Below, one piece after another: positions 1 through 8,909 of a stretch of DNA of 64,000 nt. The DNA is from K189A clade bacterium (lineage in GTDB: Bacteria > Pseudomonadota > Gammaproteobacteria > Pseudomonadales > Azotimanducaceae). The notes below the pieces were generated by a model. It was not told where the DNA came from, made no database searches, and saw nothing but the letters and a program-made list of their open reading frames with translations. The stretch covers positions 18,394 to 82,393 of the forward strand of contig CACMHG010000006.1 of the NCBI GenBank assembly GCA_902613475.1. Direction: 5' to 3'. The translations under genes and the position numbers were made by a program. Every line of letters begins with the position of its first letter. Position 1 is the stretch's first letter.

Positions 1-1
1 C

Positions 2-811
2 ATGCATGTGTTTGGCCTGCGTCAAGATGACGCGACAGCGGCACTGATGTCGGTCTTGCCGAACACATCAAAACTCGGCCTTTGGTTGGTGCTATGGCCA
101 CTTTGGGTGCAGGCACGCGTGGCCGGACAGTCTTTGCTTTACCCCCGAATACCCAATGTTGGTGATGAGAGCTTCGCCGACTTAGTGGCGGCACGAACAA
201 CACACTTCGACGCCATCATTGCGCGCGCGATCGAAGAGGTAGACCAGTTCGTGCTAATGGGCGCTGGATACGATACCCGGGCCTATGGCGACCTAAAACA
301 CAGCGGCGTGACATTTTTTGAAGTTGACCAAGCGGTGGTGCAAGACCATAAGCGCATGACGATTGATGCTGCGGGGATTTACTGCGAGCAGGTGAATTTT
401 GTCGCTGTCGACTTCAGCGTAGACAATCTTTTTAACAAGCTTACCGAGGCAGGCTTTGACGCCTCGCGCAAAACACTTTTTCTATGGGAAGGCGTGTCGC
501 TGTATCTCTCGGCTGAGCAGGTTGCCTCGACGCTGGCGATGGTAAAACAGCAGGCCGCTCCGGCCAGCGCCATCGTCGTCGACCTTTATGCGGAACGCAT
601 TATCAATACTCTCGGTAAGGCCAAGGCGAACCAAAAAGTACTCGAAATGACGGACGAAACGCTTGAATTTGGCCTGCCGTTTGCCCATGACTGGCAGGCA
701 GTGCTCTCTAAGTTTATCGCCACACAATCACTGCAACAGGGTGAGACTCACTTTTTGGGTGCCAACAACAAGGCGGGGCCCTATGCGGTCGTTGTTGAAA
801 TGATCTGTTGA
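2..811 (+). CDS. SAM-dependent methyltransferase, leucine carboxyl methyltransferase-like (possibly 5' partial)
   Basis: This looks like a class I methyltransferase of the LCM/PPM1-like family (TIGR00027 type), which uses S-adenosylmethionine on an unknown acceptor. Seen: the SAM-binding loop VLMGAGYDTRAY near residue 82, the acidic strand end FFEVDQ near 106, and the family signature LFLWEGVSLYLS near 160. The 269 residues are close to family length. The first ATG is at base 2, so the true start may lie outside the window. The substrate cannot be told from the sequence. It is followed by 150 bases without a gene. Confidence 0.75.
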   Translation: MHVFGLRQDDATAALMSVLPNTSKLGLWLVLWPLWVQARVAGQSLLYPRIPNVGDESFADLVAARTTHFDAIIARAIEEVDQFVLMGAGYDTRAYGDLKHSGVTFFEVDQAVVQDHKRMTIDAAGIYCEQVNFVAVDFSVDNLFNKLTEAGFDASRKTLFLWEGVSLYLSAEQVASTLAMVKQQAAPASAIVVDLYAERIINTLGKAKANQKVLEMTDETLEFGLPFAHDWQAVLSKFIATQSLQQGETHFLGANNKAGPYAVVVEMIC

Positions 812-963
812 AAACCCAACCCGATTGAAACTTAGGTAGGCATGCTAGGCGAAATACAGAGGACGCCCGCCAGCGGATTTTGTGCAACATCGTCCACGGC
901 TGTGTGCTAACTTTTGATGATCGGCGATTCCCGACGTGTTCTTAACGATTCAAAGAGAAAACC

Positions 964-1473
964 ATGATCAACGAAACTGTGTGCCGTCTTTTTTTGGCAT
1001 TTGCCATCGCGATTTCACCCATGGTCAGTACAGCAAGCGAGAGTAATCAGATGATGGAACCCGAACATCCCTACGTTTTTCATTTGATTCAGGCGGAACT
1101 TTGGCAGGCGACATTGGCTAAGGAGGACGGCATATATTACCCGCCAACATACGACGTCGATGGCTTTACCCACGGCACCGCAAATCCAGCAAAGCTGCTC
1201 GTGGTCGCCAATCACTTTTACCCAGAAGTTCAGGGAGATTGGCTGTGCTTGCGCATGACCGTCGAAAGTCTGCAAGAGTCTGGTGTTAAGACCATCTTCG
1301 AGGGCACCGCGCCGGTGGGTAACAAACCCGCGAATTTTGAGGGGTCCGACAGTGAACTGTATCCGCATATCTTGGGCGGGATCTCACCAAGCGCTGTTTT
1401 AGCCGCGCACAGAGTTGTGCGAACCGAAGACGGTCAATTTATCCAAATCGAAGGTGTCACTGACTCGCCCTAG
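964..1473 (+). CDS. Secreted DUF952-like protein
   Basis: A 169-residue protein with an N-terminal signal peptide (hydrophobic run to about residue 24, cleavage near STA/SES). The mature part resembles DUF952: an opening YVFHLIQAELWQ, a central DGFTHG followed by VVANHFY, and a C-terminal YPHILGGISPSAVL, all in the order of that family. DUF952 proteins are usually cytoplasmic and of unknown function, so export is unusual. The start is preceded by AAAGAGAAAACC, a weak ribosome site. It stands alone and converges with the sugar dehydrogenase gene on the other strand. Confidence 0.65.
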   Translation: MINETVCRLFLAFAIAISPMVSTASESNQMMEPEHPYVFHLIQAELWQATLAKEDGIYYPPTYDVDGFTHGTANPAKLLVVANHFYPEVQGDWLCLRMTVESLQESGVKTIFEGTAPVGNKPANFEGSDSELYPHILGGISPSAVLAAHRVVRTEDGQFIQIEGVTDSP

Positions 1474-1530
1474 GCTAGGCCGAGAGCATCACCTGACTTA
1501 CTGTCGAGCCAGACCCCGACTGCGCAGCGG

Positions 1531-2691
1531 CTACTTAGGGGTGAGTTTCAGCAAGCGCCCCTTGCTGCTGCCACGCTCATCCTCCAGGGCCCAGAGCGCC
1601 CCCTGAGGTCCCTCCACTACGCTGCGTATCCGGGTATCCATGTCATAGCGTTCGACTTCCTTGGCAGTCGCGCCGTCTATCTCAATACGCACGATTACCT
1701 TCGCACCAAGGCCTGCGGCAAGGGCATTGCCCTGCCATGCTTCGAACTGGGTGCCTTGCACGAAGGAAAGATGGCTCGGCGATATGGCCGGCACCCAACT
1801 GATCTTCGGGGCCTCAAACTCTGGACGAGTACTGTGGTCAGGGATAGGGCGTCGGTCGTAGTGATCGCCGTCGGAAACTTCCGGATAGCCGTAATTCTCG
1901 CCCTTGCGAATTAGGTTCAGTTCATCGCCATGCCGCGGCCCCATTTCAATCACCCATAAACTACCCTGGGAGTCTTGAGCAATGCCGAGCGGGTTGCGAT
2001 GCCCGAGGGACCAGACCTCACCGTAAACCCCGATTCGATCCACCAGCGGCGAGTCAGCGAGGTAGTCAACAAAGGGGTTATCTGAGGGTACCGAGCCGTC
2101 GTCGTTTAATCGCAGCACCTTGCCTAGATTGCTCTGCATATCCTGGGCCGGTGTGAACTTTTGGCGATCACCTGAAGTAATCCACAAATACCCCTCGTCA
2201 TCGAACATCAGCCGATGACCGTAGTGACCATAACCCACCATCTTAGGGTATTGGCGCCAAAGTACTTCAAAGCCTGTGATTGAAGGACGGCTGCCCGCAA
2301 GGTCGATACGACCGCGGCCCACCGCTGCACCCCGGGTACCATCGGGCGCAGATTCAACATAACTCAGGTAAACCATGCCGTTAGTCGCAAAATCAGGGTG
2401 TAAGGCAATATCACCCATCCCTCCCTGACCGCCATAGCCAACGTCTGGCAATCCACTCACCGCACGCTTATCGCCATCGTCATCCACAACCAACAATCGG
2501 CCCTTCTTCTCGGTCACCAACATATGACCGTCGGGCAGAAAAACCATGGCCCAGGGTTCATCGAATGCAGTGACTGTTTCGACCTTAAAGGGTAAATCCT
2601 GGGTGGCTTGCGCGCTAAAAGACGCCGAAAAAAGCAGCGTCAGAACCAATATACGTCTTAATGCTGTCGTAATCATCGCTGTGTTCACCAT
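1531..2691 (-). CDS. PQQ-dependent sugar dehydrogenase (soluble aldose dehydrogenase type)
   Basis: Periplasmic six-bladed beta-propeller dehydrogenase of the GSDH family (YliI/Asd-like), which oxidises aldose sugars with pyrroloquinoline quinone. Seen: a signal peptide ending in FSAQA, an opening blade with EPWAMVFLPDGHMLVTEK, GHYGHRLMFDDEGYLWITSGDR in the middle, and YGEVWSLGHRNPLGIAQ and GPRHGDELN further on, all typical of the family. Length is normal. An earlier in-frame codon at 2739 exists, but the ATG at 2691 places a proper signal peptide at the N-terminus. The acceptor and natural sugar are unknown, and no PQQ synthesis genes are in this window. Confidence 0.85.
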   Translation of the reverse strand: MVNTAMITTALRRILVLTLLFSASFSAQATQDLPFKVETVTAFDEPWAMVFLPDGHMLVTEKKGRLLVVDDDGDKRAVSGLPDVGYGGQGGMGDIALHPDFATNGMVYLSYVESAPDGTRGAAVGRGRIDLAGSRPSITGFEVLWRQYPKMVGYGHYGHRLMFDDEGYLWITSGDRQKFTPAQDMQSNLGKVLRLNDDGSVPSDNPFVDYLADSPLVDRIGVYGEVWSLGHRNPLGIAQDSQGSLWVIEMGPRHGDELNLIRKGENYGYPEVSDGDHYDRRPIPDHSTRPEFEAPKISWVPAISPSHLSFVQGTQFEAWQGNALAAGLGAKVIVRIEIDGATAKEVERYDMDTRIRSVVEGPQGALWALEDERGSSKGRLLKLTPK

Positions 2692-2856
2692 CACTTTCGT
2701 TGCAGTACCTATAGAAAATTGCTCGAGGCGAAGCCCCAATATCGTCGGTTAGATTACGACAGCGCGCGTGAACGAAATGCATAGAGATAGATGATCGAGG
2801 ACAGGGCATTGGTCCGCGTATGTGATGCAAGCCCGAACTTGCGATAGGCTCATACG

Positions 2857-3456
2857 ATGCAAGGATTTTCTCAAGCTGCCGACAACAACAAGGCCGCTAT
2901 TTTGGCTGTGCTTGCCAAATGGCTGCCCCACCAAGCAAAACTGCTCGAGATTGGCAGCGGCGCGGGTCAGCACGCAATTCACATGGCCGCCGCGCTAAAT
3001 CACGTTCATTGGCAGCCTACTGATCGCGCCCCTGTGCTGCCAATGTTAACGAGCAACATCGCCGAATATGGCACTGCCAATATCCTTAGGCCCACTGCCC
3101 TCGATTTGGCTACCCAAACATGGCCCGCTCAAACCTATGACTGCGTTTACTCCGCTAGCGTTATGCACATAGTGAGTTCAGAACTGGGTGAAAATTTGAT
3201 TTGTGGCGCGGCAAAGATGCTCACAGCAGATGGGCTGCTCGCGCTTTATGGCCCTTACAAATACGCGGGGGATTTTACGACCCCGTCTAACGCGGACTTT
3301 GACCTATGGCTGAAAGCACGCGACGCTCAGAGTGGTATCCGTGATTTCGAGTGGGTTCATGATCTTGCCGCACGCTCGGGCCTTCGGTTGATGGCAGACC
3401 AGCGGATGCCGGCCAACAATCAGATGCTCATCTTCAAAGCTTCGGCAAACGAATGA
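2857..3456 (+). CDS. DUF938 family SAM-dependent methyltransferase-like protein
   Basis: A 199-residue DUF938 protein with a class I methyltransferase fold. Seen: N-terminal AADNNKAAILAVL, the glycine-rich SAM loop LLEIGSGAGQHAIHMA near residue 31, WQPTDRAPV after it, and YSASVMHIVS at the motif IV/V position. The family is widespread and its substrate is unknown. It is divergent from the sugar dehydrogenase gene and convergent with the carboxylase gene, so it is probably its own transcription unit. Confidence 0.8.
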   Translation: MQGFSQAADNNKAAILAVLAKWLPHQAKLLEIGSGAGQHAIHMAAALNHVHWQPTDRAPVLPMLTSNIAEYGTANILRPTALDLATQTWPAQTYDCVYSASVMHIVSSELGENLICGAAKMLTADGLLALYGPYKYAGDFTTPSNADFDLWLKARDAQSGIRDFEWVHDLAARSGLRLMADQRMPANNQMLIFKASANE

Positions 3457-3481
3457 GCGCAGCGGTTTCACGCCCGAGAGT

Positions 3482-6400
3482 TTAAGACGCCAGTACTGCC
3501 AGAGTTTGGCCCGCTGATACCGTTTGTCCTTCGACCACTAGCCAAGTAATCGTTCCGGCACTATTCGCCGTCACCGGCACCTCGGTTTTCATGGATTCGA
3601 GAACGGCAATTTCTTGACCCTCTTCTACGGCTTCGTTGTCTGCAAGCAGCACTTTCCAAACGGAGGCGCTAATTGGACTGGCAATTTCTTCACCATCCAG
3701 TTGATCTGCGCCGAGGACGGGAGCACTCGCAACCTGAGAGCTACTGAATGTGAGACTTCCTGAGGCTTTCCAACGCTCGAGCTCATCGGCAAAAGCCCGT
3801 TGCCGGGTTTGGTTAAATGCGCCGATTTGCGCAGCATTTTGCGCGAGTTCTTCCTGATAGGCACTCAGATCCAGCTGTGTCGTCTGGGTTTCAGGAAAAT
3901 AGGCATCTGATGCACAGGCTTCGCGGATTTCCAGTAGCTCTTGGGCGTCGACTTCTTGATAGCGAATTTGGTCGAAATTGCGCAGCAGCCAGCATTCGTC
4001 CCCGAGGTCGCCGAAACCCTGGTTGCGCCATACTGGAATGGTCCGACCGACAAACTGATAACCCCCGGGACCCTCCATGCCATAGATGCACATATAGGAA
4101 CCGCCAATACCCACAGACCCTTCGGCGGTCCACGTGCGGGCAGGATTGTACTTGGTCGTCACTAGGCGGTGACTGGGGTCAACGGGCGTCGCCAGGGGCG
4201 CACCGAGATAGACATCGCCAAGACCCAGCACCAGATAGCTGGCATCAAAAACAATTTGTTTGACCTGCTCCACCGAGTCCAATCCGTTTATGCGACGAAT
4301 AAACTCAATGTTATCGGGACACCAGGGTGCGCCCGGACGAACATTGTTCGTATAGCGCGCAATCGCCTCATGACAGGCAGGGTCGTCCCAGGACAGTGGC
4401 AACGAAACAATTCGAGAAGGAACAGTGCTGCTGCTGTTAGTCCGAGCCTGCTCCAACAGTGGCTCTAGGGCTCGCACCATGGTGTCGTGGGTCCATCGCT
4501 GGGTTTCAAAGCGCAGGAGCAGCGAACGCACGCCGGGGATCATTTCCACCACGCCGGGCAAACCACTATCAATGACGATCTTAGCAAAGTCACCGATGAG
4601 CACCCGAGCGCCCACATCAATGATCGCCTCGCCGAATTCAAGCAACACCCACTCTTGGCCTGCCTGCCGGATCTTTACGTCATTGGCTTTGTACAACACG
4701 ATGCGTGCTGCAGCGCTTTCTTTCACTCGGCTGAGGCTTGGCACCACGACCAGTTTTTGTCGTGCATCTTCCAGCCACTGAGCCTGCGCCTCACTGATTT
4801 CAGTGGCCTGGTGCTGATCAACTAACTGCAGCTGCACTTCATCGCCGGGCACCAGTTGACCAAGTTTCCAACGATCGGCATTGATCACCACGGCTGGACA
4901 AACAAAACCGCCGAGGGAGGGTCCATCGGGACCGAGAATAACTGGCATATCACCGGTGAAATCCATCGCGCCAAAGACATAGGCTGAATCATGGATATTT
5001 GACGGATGCAGGCCAGCTTCACCACCGTCTTCACGCGCCCACTCTGGCGTTGGGCCGTTGAGTCGAATACCTGTGCGATTGGAGTTGTGATCAATCTGCC
5101 AGCGAATACTGAATAACTCTTCTATCCAAGCCTCGGTGAAGAAATCAGGGGCCGCATGGGGGCCAAGCAAGACCCGAAGAATATGACGATTGTGCAGTGG
5201 CGTTTGTTCCCGCTCCTCGACGACTGCCTGCATCTCAGACTGTTCCACCCTATGCCATCGCAGCACATCCAGCTGACGCAGCGCGCGACCCTGGTGACCA
5301 CCGAATTTACCGAGCACAAAGGTTGCCGGCGAACCGAGAAAATCCGGAAGATCCAATCCACCCTTAAACAGCAGATAGGCGCGAAGTCCATCCTCCATCG
5401 CGTCGATACAAAGCACCTGACCCGACGCAACCGCGAACACTTGACCGCGTTTAATCGGCTGTTCGTCGAGGGTGGCCTGCACCTTGGCACCGGTCAGAAC
5501 ACAGCGAGTGGTGCCACGAAACCGTATTTTTGCACCGCCGAGCACCATCTCGAGACCGGCAGCGTCTGAGGGATTGTCAAGCAGGCGGTTACCCAGCTGA
5601 AAGGATAAGTCGTCCATGGGGCCAGACGGTGGCACACCCACATCCCAATGACCTTGCCGACCTGGATAGGACTGCACGGTCATCTCCAGACCCGGACGTA
5701 TCACCTCCAACTCGTTCGGCTGGTAGGTCAGGGCTGCCAGCACCTTGGTACCCACATTGCCCGCACGAAAAGGGTCACAGCCGAGCGCTTGCTGCAGGAG
5801 GGCGATATTGGTGGTCGTGCCGTAGATCTTGGTGTCAGCAAGTATGCCCAATAGCCCGTCTATTGCCTGAGGACGGCTTTCACCGAAACCCATAATGTTT
5901 GCAAGCAGAGGATCAAACCAATGCGAGACCAAACTGCGCGGCCCGACCCAGCTATCGATGCGCCCAACATCCGGGAAGTTCGCATCGATCTCACCGGGTG
6001 TTGGTTTGTAATTGTCATACGGATCTTCGGCATAAAGTCTTACCTGCACGGCGGCACCCGATGGCTTCAGCCCCCCTTCAAGCGCCGAGCAGCTAGGCAA
6101 GTCACCGAAGGCAAGTCGAATCATCCATTCAACAATATCAACCCGATAAACCAGCTCGGTAACACCGTGCTCGACCTGCAGTCGAGTATTCACCTCTAAA
6201 AAGTAATACTCCTTGGCATCTGCGTCGTAGAGAAATTCAATAGTGCCCGCGCTGGCGTAGTTAACCGAGGCCGCCAAGGCGCGCGCACGATCGTGCATAG
6301 ACTGCCGGATATTCTCCGGCAAATTTGGCGCCGGGCATTCTTCAACAAGCTTTTGATTGCGACGCTGCAGCGAGCAGTCGCGGTCACCAAGAATGGTGAC

Positions 6401-7057
6401 CTCTCCCTGACCGTCACCGAATAACTGCACTTCTACATGCCGCGCCTTGGTGATGCACTTTTCCAGGAACACGCCCGGACTGGTGAAATTGCTTTTGGCG
6501 AGGGCGGTGACGGACTCGAAAGCCGCTTCCAGGTCTTGGACAGAATCACAGCGCTGCATGCCGATGCCGCCACCGCCGGCAGTGCTTTTAAGCAGCAGTG
6601 GAAAACCCACCTCGTCGGCTGCCGCGACCGCTGCGGCCAGGTCGGGCAAAATACCTGTGCCTTCCAAAATTGGCACACCTTGCGCTTGAGCCATGGCGCG
6701 GGCCTCATGCTTGAGACCAAACACGTTGATCACGTCGGGGGTCGGCCCAAGAAAGGCCAATCCTGCCGCCGCCACCTTACTGGCAAATTCTGCGTTCTCG
6801 CTGAGAAAGCCGTAACCCGGATGAATTGCTTCAGCCTTCGCACGGGCAGCAATTGCAAGAATTTGCTCTACATCGAGATAAGTTTCAGCTACCGAATCAC
6901 CGACCAGATCGTAAACCTCATCAAATGACCCGAAGTACTGGCTGTCTTTTTCAGCCGTGGTGCGAAGGGCGATACTAACGATACCCATGCGCTTTAGGGT
7001 TCGAGCGATACGAACCGCAGCGACGCCACGATTCGCGATCAGAATTTTCGTGAACAA
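3482..7057 (-). CDS. Biotin-dependent urea/guanidine carboxylase
   Basis: A 1191-residue multidomain carboxylase. In order: biotin carboxylase (residues 1 to about 450, with the ATP loop STAGGGGIGMQ and EVNTRLQVEHG), KipA-like and KipI-like carboxyltransferase parts (about 455-1010), and a biotinyl domain with VLESMKTEV, Lys1157 being the predicted biotin site. It adds CO2 to urea or guanidine at the cost of ATP. The two DUF1989 genes directly upstream are known carboxyguanidine deiminase subunits in related clusters, so guanidine is the more likely substrate; this is inference. The start is a TTG, one base after the stop of the upstream gene (TAAATTG), which suggests translational coupling. 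Confidence 0.9.
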   Translation of the reverse strand: MFTKILIANRGVAAVRIARTLKRMGIVSIALRTTAEKDSQYFGSFDEVYDLVGDSVAETYLDVEQILAIAARAKAEAIHPGYGFLSENAEFASKVAAAGLAFLGPTPDVINVFGLKHEARAMAQAQGVPILEGTGILPDLAAAVAAADEVGFPLLLKSTAGGGGIGMQRCDSVQDLEAAFESVTALAKSNFTSPGVFLEKCITKARHVEVQLFGDGQGEVTILGDRDCSLQRRNQKLVEECPAPNLPENIRQSMHDRARALAASVNYASAGTIEFLYDADAKEYYFLEVNTRLQVEHGVTELVYRVDIVEWMIRLAFGDLPSCSALEGGLKPSGAAVQVRLYAEDPYDNYKPTPGEIDANFPDVGRIDSWVGPRSLVSHWFDPLLANIMGFGESRPQAIDGLLGILADTKIYGTTTNIALLQQALGCDPFRAGNVGTKVLAALTYQPNELEVIRPGLEMTVQSYPGRQGHWDVGVPPSGPMDDLSFQLGNRLLDNPSDAAGLEMVLGGAKIRFRGTTRCVLTGAKVQATLDEQPIKRGQVFAVASGQVLCIDAMEDGLRAYLLFKGGLDLPDFLGSPATFVLGKFGGHQGRALRQLDVLRWHRVEQSEMQAVVEEREQTPLHNRHILRVLLGPHAAPDFFTEAWIEELFSIRWQIDHNSNRTGIRLNGPTPEWAREDGGEAGLHPSNIHDSAYVFGAMDFTGDMPVILGPDGPSLGGFVCPAVVINADRWKLGQLVPGDEVQLQLVDQHQATEISEAQAQWLEDARQKLVVVPSLSRVKESAAARIVLYKANDVKIRQAGQEWVLLEFGEAIIDVGARVLIGDFAKIVIDSGLPGVVEMIPGVRSLLLRFETQRWTHDTMVRALEPLLEQARTNSSSTVPSRIVSLPLSWDDPACHEAIARYTNNVRPGAPWCPDNIEFIRRINGLDSVEQVKQIVFDASYLVLGLGDVYLGAPLATPVDPSHRLVTTKYNPARTWTAEGSVGIGGSYMCIYGMEGPGGYQFVGRTIPVWRNQGFGDLGDECWLLRNFDQIRYQEVDAQELLEIREACASDAYFPETQTTQLDLSAYQEELAQNAAQIGAFNQTRQRAFADELERWKASGSLTFSSSQVASAPVLGADQLDGEEIASPISASVWKVLLADNEAVEEGQEIAVLESMKTEVPVTANSAGTITWLVVEGQTVSAGQTLAVLAS

Positions 7058-7058
7058 T

Positions 7059-7682
7059 TTATTGCAGCCTCATCTCGACCTGAACGGGGGTGGGATCGTA
7101 GCCATTGCATGGGTTGTTCAGCTGGGGGCAATTGGAGATCAAAATCGCTAGATTCACGTGAGCGAGAATTTCTACATATTTGCCTGGTCCGCTGACGCCG
7201 TCTTCAAAAGTCAGCTTGCCCTCTGGCGTGACCGGTACGTTCATAAAGAAGTTCACATTATGGGACAGGTCCGATTTTTCCAGCTGCAAATCAGCGAACT
7301 GGGTGTTTAAGGCAAGCAACCAACTGTCGCGGCACGAGTGCATGGTTCTTTTGTCTAGGGCATAGCGGACCGTATTGCTCTCCGCGGCGCAGGCGCCCCC
7401 TAGGGTGTCGTGGCGACCGCAGGTATCTTCGACGATTTCCGCTAGGGCTTGACCACTCTCCGAACGCAGTACTGTGCCCGTGGTCAAATACAGCGAACGC
7501 TGGGCCTGGATGGTCTGCATGGCACTGTAGCGCTCCGCAAAGTTGTCCGCGTTGAAAAACAGGGTATCTACAGCCTGGTTCCCATGTGCATCGGTGAGTC
7601 GAATGATGCGATCCTTGGGCAGCACGCCGAGCCAGTAGCCGCCGGCAGGAATCGTCTTGGGCGCTTCATCCTGCAACATCAT
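7059..7682 (-). CDS. DUF1989 protein, urea carboxylase-associated protein 2 (probable carboxyguanidine deiminase subunit)
   Basis: Second DUF1989 subunit of the cassette. Seen: TIPAGGYW near the start, GNQAVDTLFFNADNFAERYS, CGRHDTLGGACAAESNTVRYAL, HNVNFFMNVPVTPEG and the C-terminal SNCPQLNNPCNGYDPTP, which are hallmarks of the UAAP2 family. In characterised systems the two DUF1989 proteins together deiminate carboxyguanidine to allophanate. The ATG at 7682 lies 19 bases after the UAAP1 stop. A TTG at 7712 would overlap that stop and fits the usual N-terminus slightly better, so the start is uncertain. Confidence 0.85.
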   Translation of the reverse strand: MMLQDEAPKTIPAGGYWLGVLPKDRIIRLTDAHGNQAVDTLFFNADNFAERYSAMQTIQAQRSLYLTTGTVLRSESGQALAEIVEDTCGRHDTLGGACAAESNTVRYALDKRTMHSCRDSWLLALNTQFADLQLEKSDLSHNVNFFMNVPVTPEGKLTFEDGVSGPGKYVEILAHVNLAILISNCPQLNNPCNGYDPTPVQVEMRLQ

Positions 7683-7701
7683 TTTTTGTATTGGTGCCAG
7701 G

Positions 7702-8415
7702 CTATCTTCCAAAATAATAAAGCTCCGTGTTGGTGAAGCCGCGCATGTTCTCCTCGCAGCTGTTGCGACAAAAATCATCGTCTTCCACGGGTAGCGCCTT
7801 GCTAAGGGCCATCTGAACTTCTGTCCCCGGGTAGTCGGGTGAATCATTGAAGGGATGCGGACAGGTGTGGCAGACGACGATGCTGTCCATTTCGAAGCGC
7901 AACCTTACCTTGGTGCCCGGTTGGTAACCTGGGGCAAGGGATAGGTGGCCCTCGGCATCCGCGTCGACTCGACTAAACCAGTTCATATTAGCAACCAGGT
8001 CGCGCTGACCAAGTCCGTACTTACCAAGCTCAATTAGAAAACTGTCCTGGCCGTTGCGCACATAGTCGTTCAACGCCTTTTGATAGTTGTCCCTAGACCA
8101 AGGCTTGGTCTCTAGCAAGGCATCGGTGCACGTGCCACTGGTCGCATCGTGCCAACCGGCATCGTCATCAATTACGGAACAGAGGATGCGTCCCATGTCG
8201 GTGTACAGACAGTTGCCCATGGTAATCTTGAACGTATGCTGGCACTTCAACGAGTCGGGCAAATTCAGCCGTTCGGTCGTGTTCTCTGCACTGTAGATGA
8301 GCATCCCTACATTGCTGCCACCGGATAGATCCGTCAGTTCAAGCACGACTCCCCTCCTAACGGTCATTGACCAATGCCGTCCGCCTGGAATGCTTTCGAT
8401 GTATTCGCTCATCAT
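7702..8415 (-). CDS. DUF1989 protein, urea carboxylase-associated protein 1 (probable carboxyguanidine deiminase subunit)
   Basis: First gene of the minus-strand carboxylase operon, 237 residues, DUF1989. Seen: IPGGRHWSMTVRRG at the N-terminus, SNVGMLIYSAENTTERLNLPD, AGWHDATSGTCTD, NMNWFSRVDAD and VCHTCPHPFNDSP, the expected UAAP1 signature set with His/Cys residues likely to bind metal. The C-terminus is longer than in UAAP2 and ends NTELYYFGR. It is the partner of the next gene and is read from the same divergent region as allophanate hydrolase. Confidence 0.85.
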   Translation of the reverse strand: MMSEYIESIPGGRHWSMTVRRGVVLELTDLSGGSNVGMLIYSAENTTERLNLPDSLKCQHTFKITMGNCLYTDMGRILCSVIDDDAGWHDATSGTCTDALLETKPWSRDNYQKALNDYVRNGQDSFLIELGKYGLGQRDLVANMNWFSRVDADAEGHLSLAPGYQPGTKVRLRFEMDSIVVCHTCPHPFNDSPDYPGTEVQMALSKALPVEDDDFCRNSCEENMRGFTNTELYYFGR

Positions 8416-8613
8416 GGGGTACCGATACCTTTCTCAACTTGCTCGATCGGATTCAAGCGCTCTCGCTCGTTCGTAGGACTTTTTGGCAAAGCAGACCGCA
8501 CGCTAACGTGAGTGGCAGAGCGATTAACAGGATCAGTACGGGGAGGCGGTGGGCGATCTCGATGGACACAGTTCTGAACTCATATGCGTTGTTTTACCGA
8601 GAGCTGTTGTGCA

Positions 8614-8698
8614 CGAGCCGTGCCAAGTCATCCTGCGAGCCGTGCCAAGTGCGATGCTTCGGAACAAGACCCTCTGCCGAGTCCGAGAGAGTTGGCAC
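8614..8698. promoter_or_regulatory. Direct repeat with a distant inverted copy between carboxylase operon and allophanate hydrolase
   Basis: The 15-base sequence CGAGCCGTGCCAAGT occurs at 8614-8628 and again at 8636-8650, a 22-base period (two helix turns). Its core GTGCCAA occurs inverted as TTGGCAC at 8692-8698. The 494 bases between the divergent genes (8416-8909) hold no convincing gene, so this is a plausible binding site for a regulator of both units. No regulator gene is adjacent. Seen: the repeats; inferred: the role. Confidence 0.4.
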
Positions 8699-8909
8699 AA
8701 CATTAGCAACACCCAAGCTCAGAGAAATGCCAAGCGCTAAAGGACAATGAAAAAGTCGAGGTTAGGCGGGAGGGCTACCTCCTTTCGCTGCACCAATTCA
8801 GTGCCGTGGAGTCTACTCCGCCCCGTTTGAGTGCTATCTGTCGAGGCCAGCACGCGTTGATAAGAGCGGGTCGAATCACTTATCGCAACGTCTTGACATA
8901 CCAATACCA

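Noticed and set aside
3625..6928. Numerous overlapping frames on both strands within the carboxylase gene
   Set aside because: All are shadows of the 1191-residue protein, which carries complete domains.
8549..8740. Open frame reading through the GTGCCAA repeats
   Set aside because: No ribosome site, no recognisable composition, and the repeats look regulatory rather than coding.
8416..8909. Possible guanidine-I (ykkC) riboswitch between the carboxylase operon and allophanate hydrolase
   Set aside because: Only GTCCGAGAGA near 8681 resembles part of the motif; the other conserved blocks and their order are absent on both strands.
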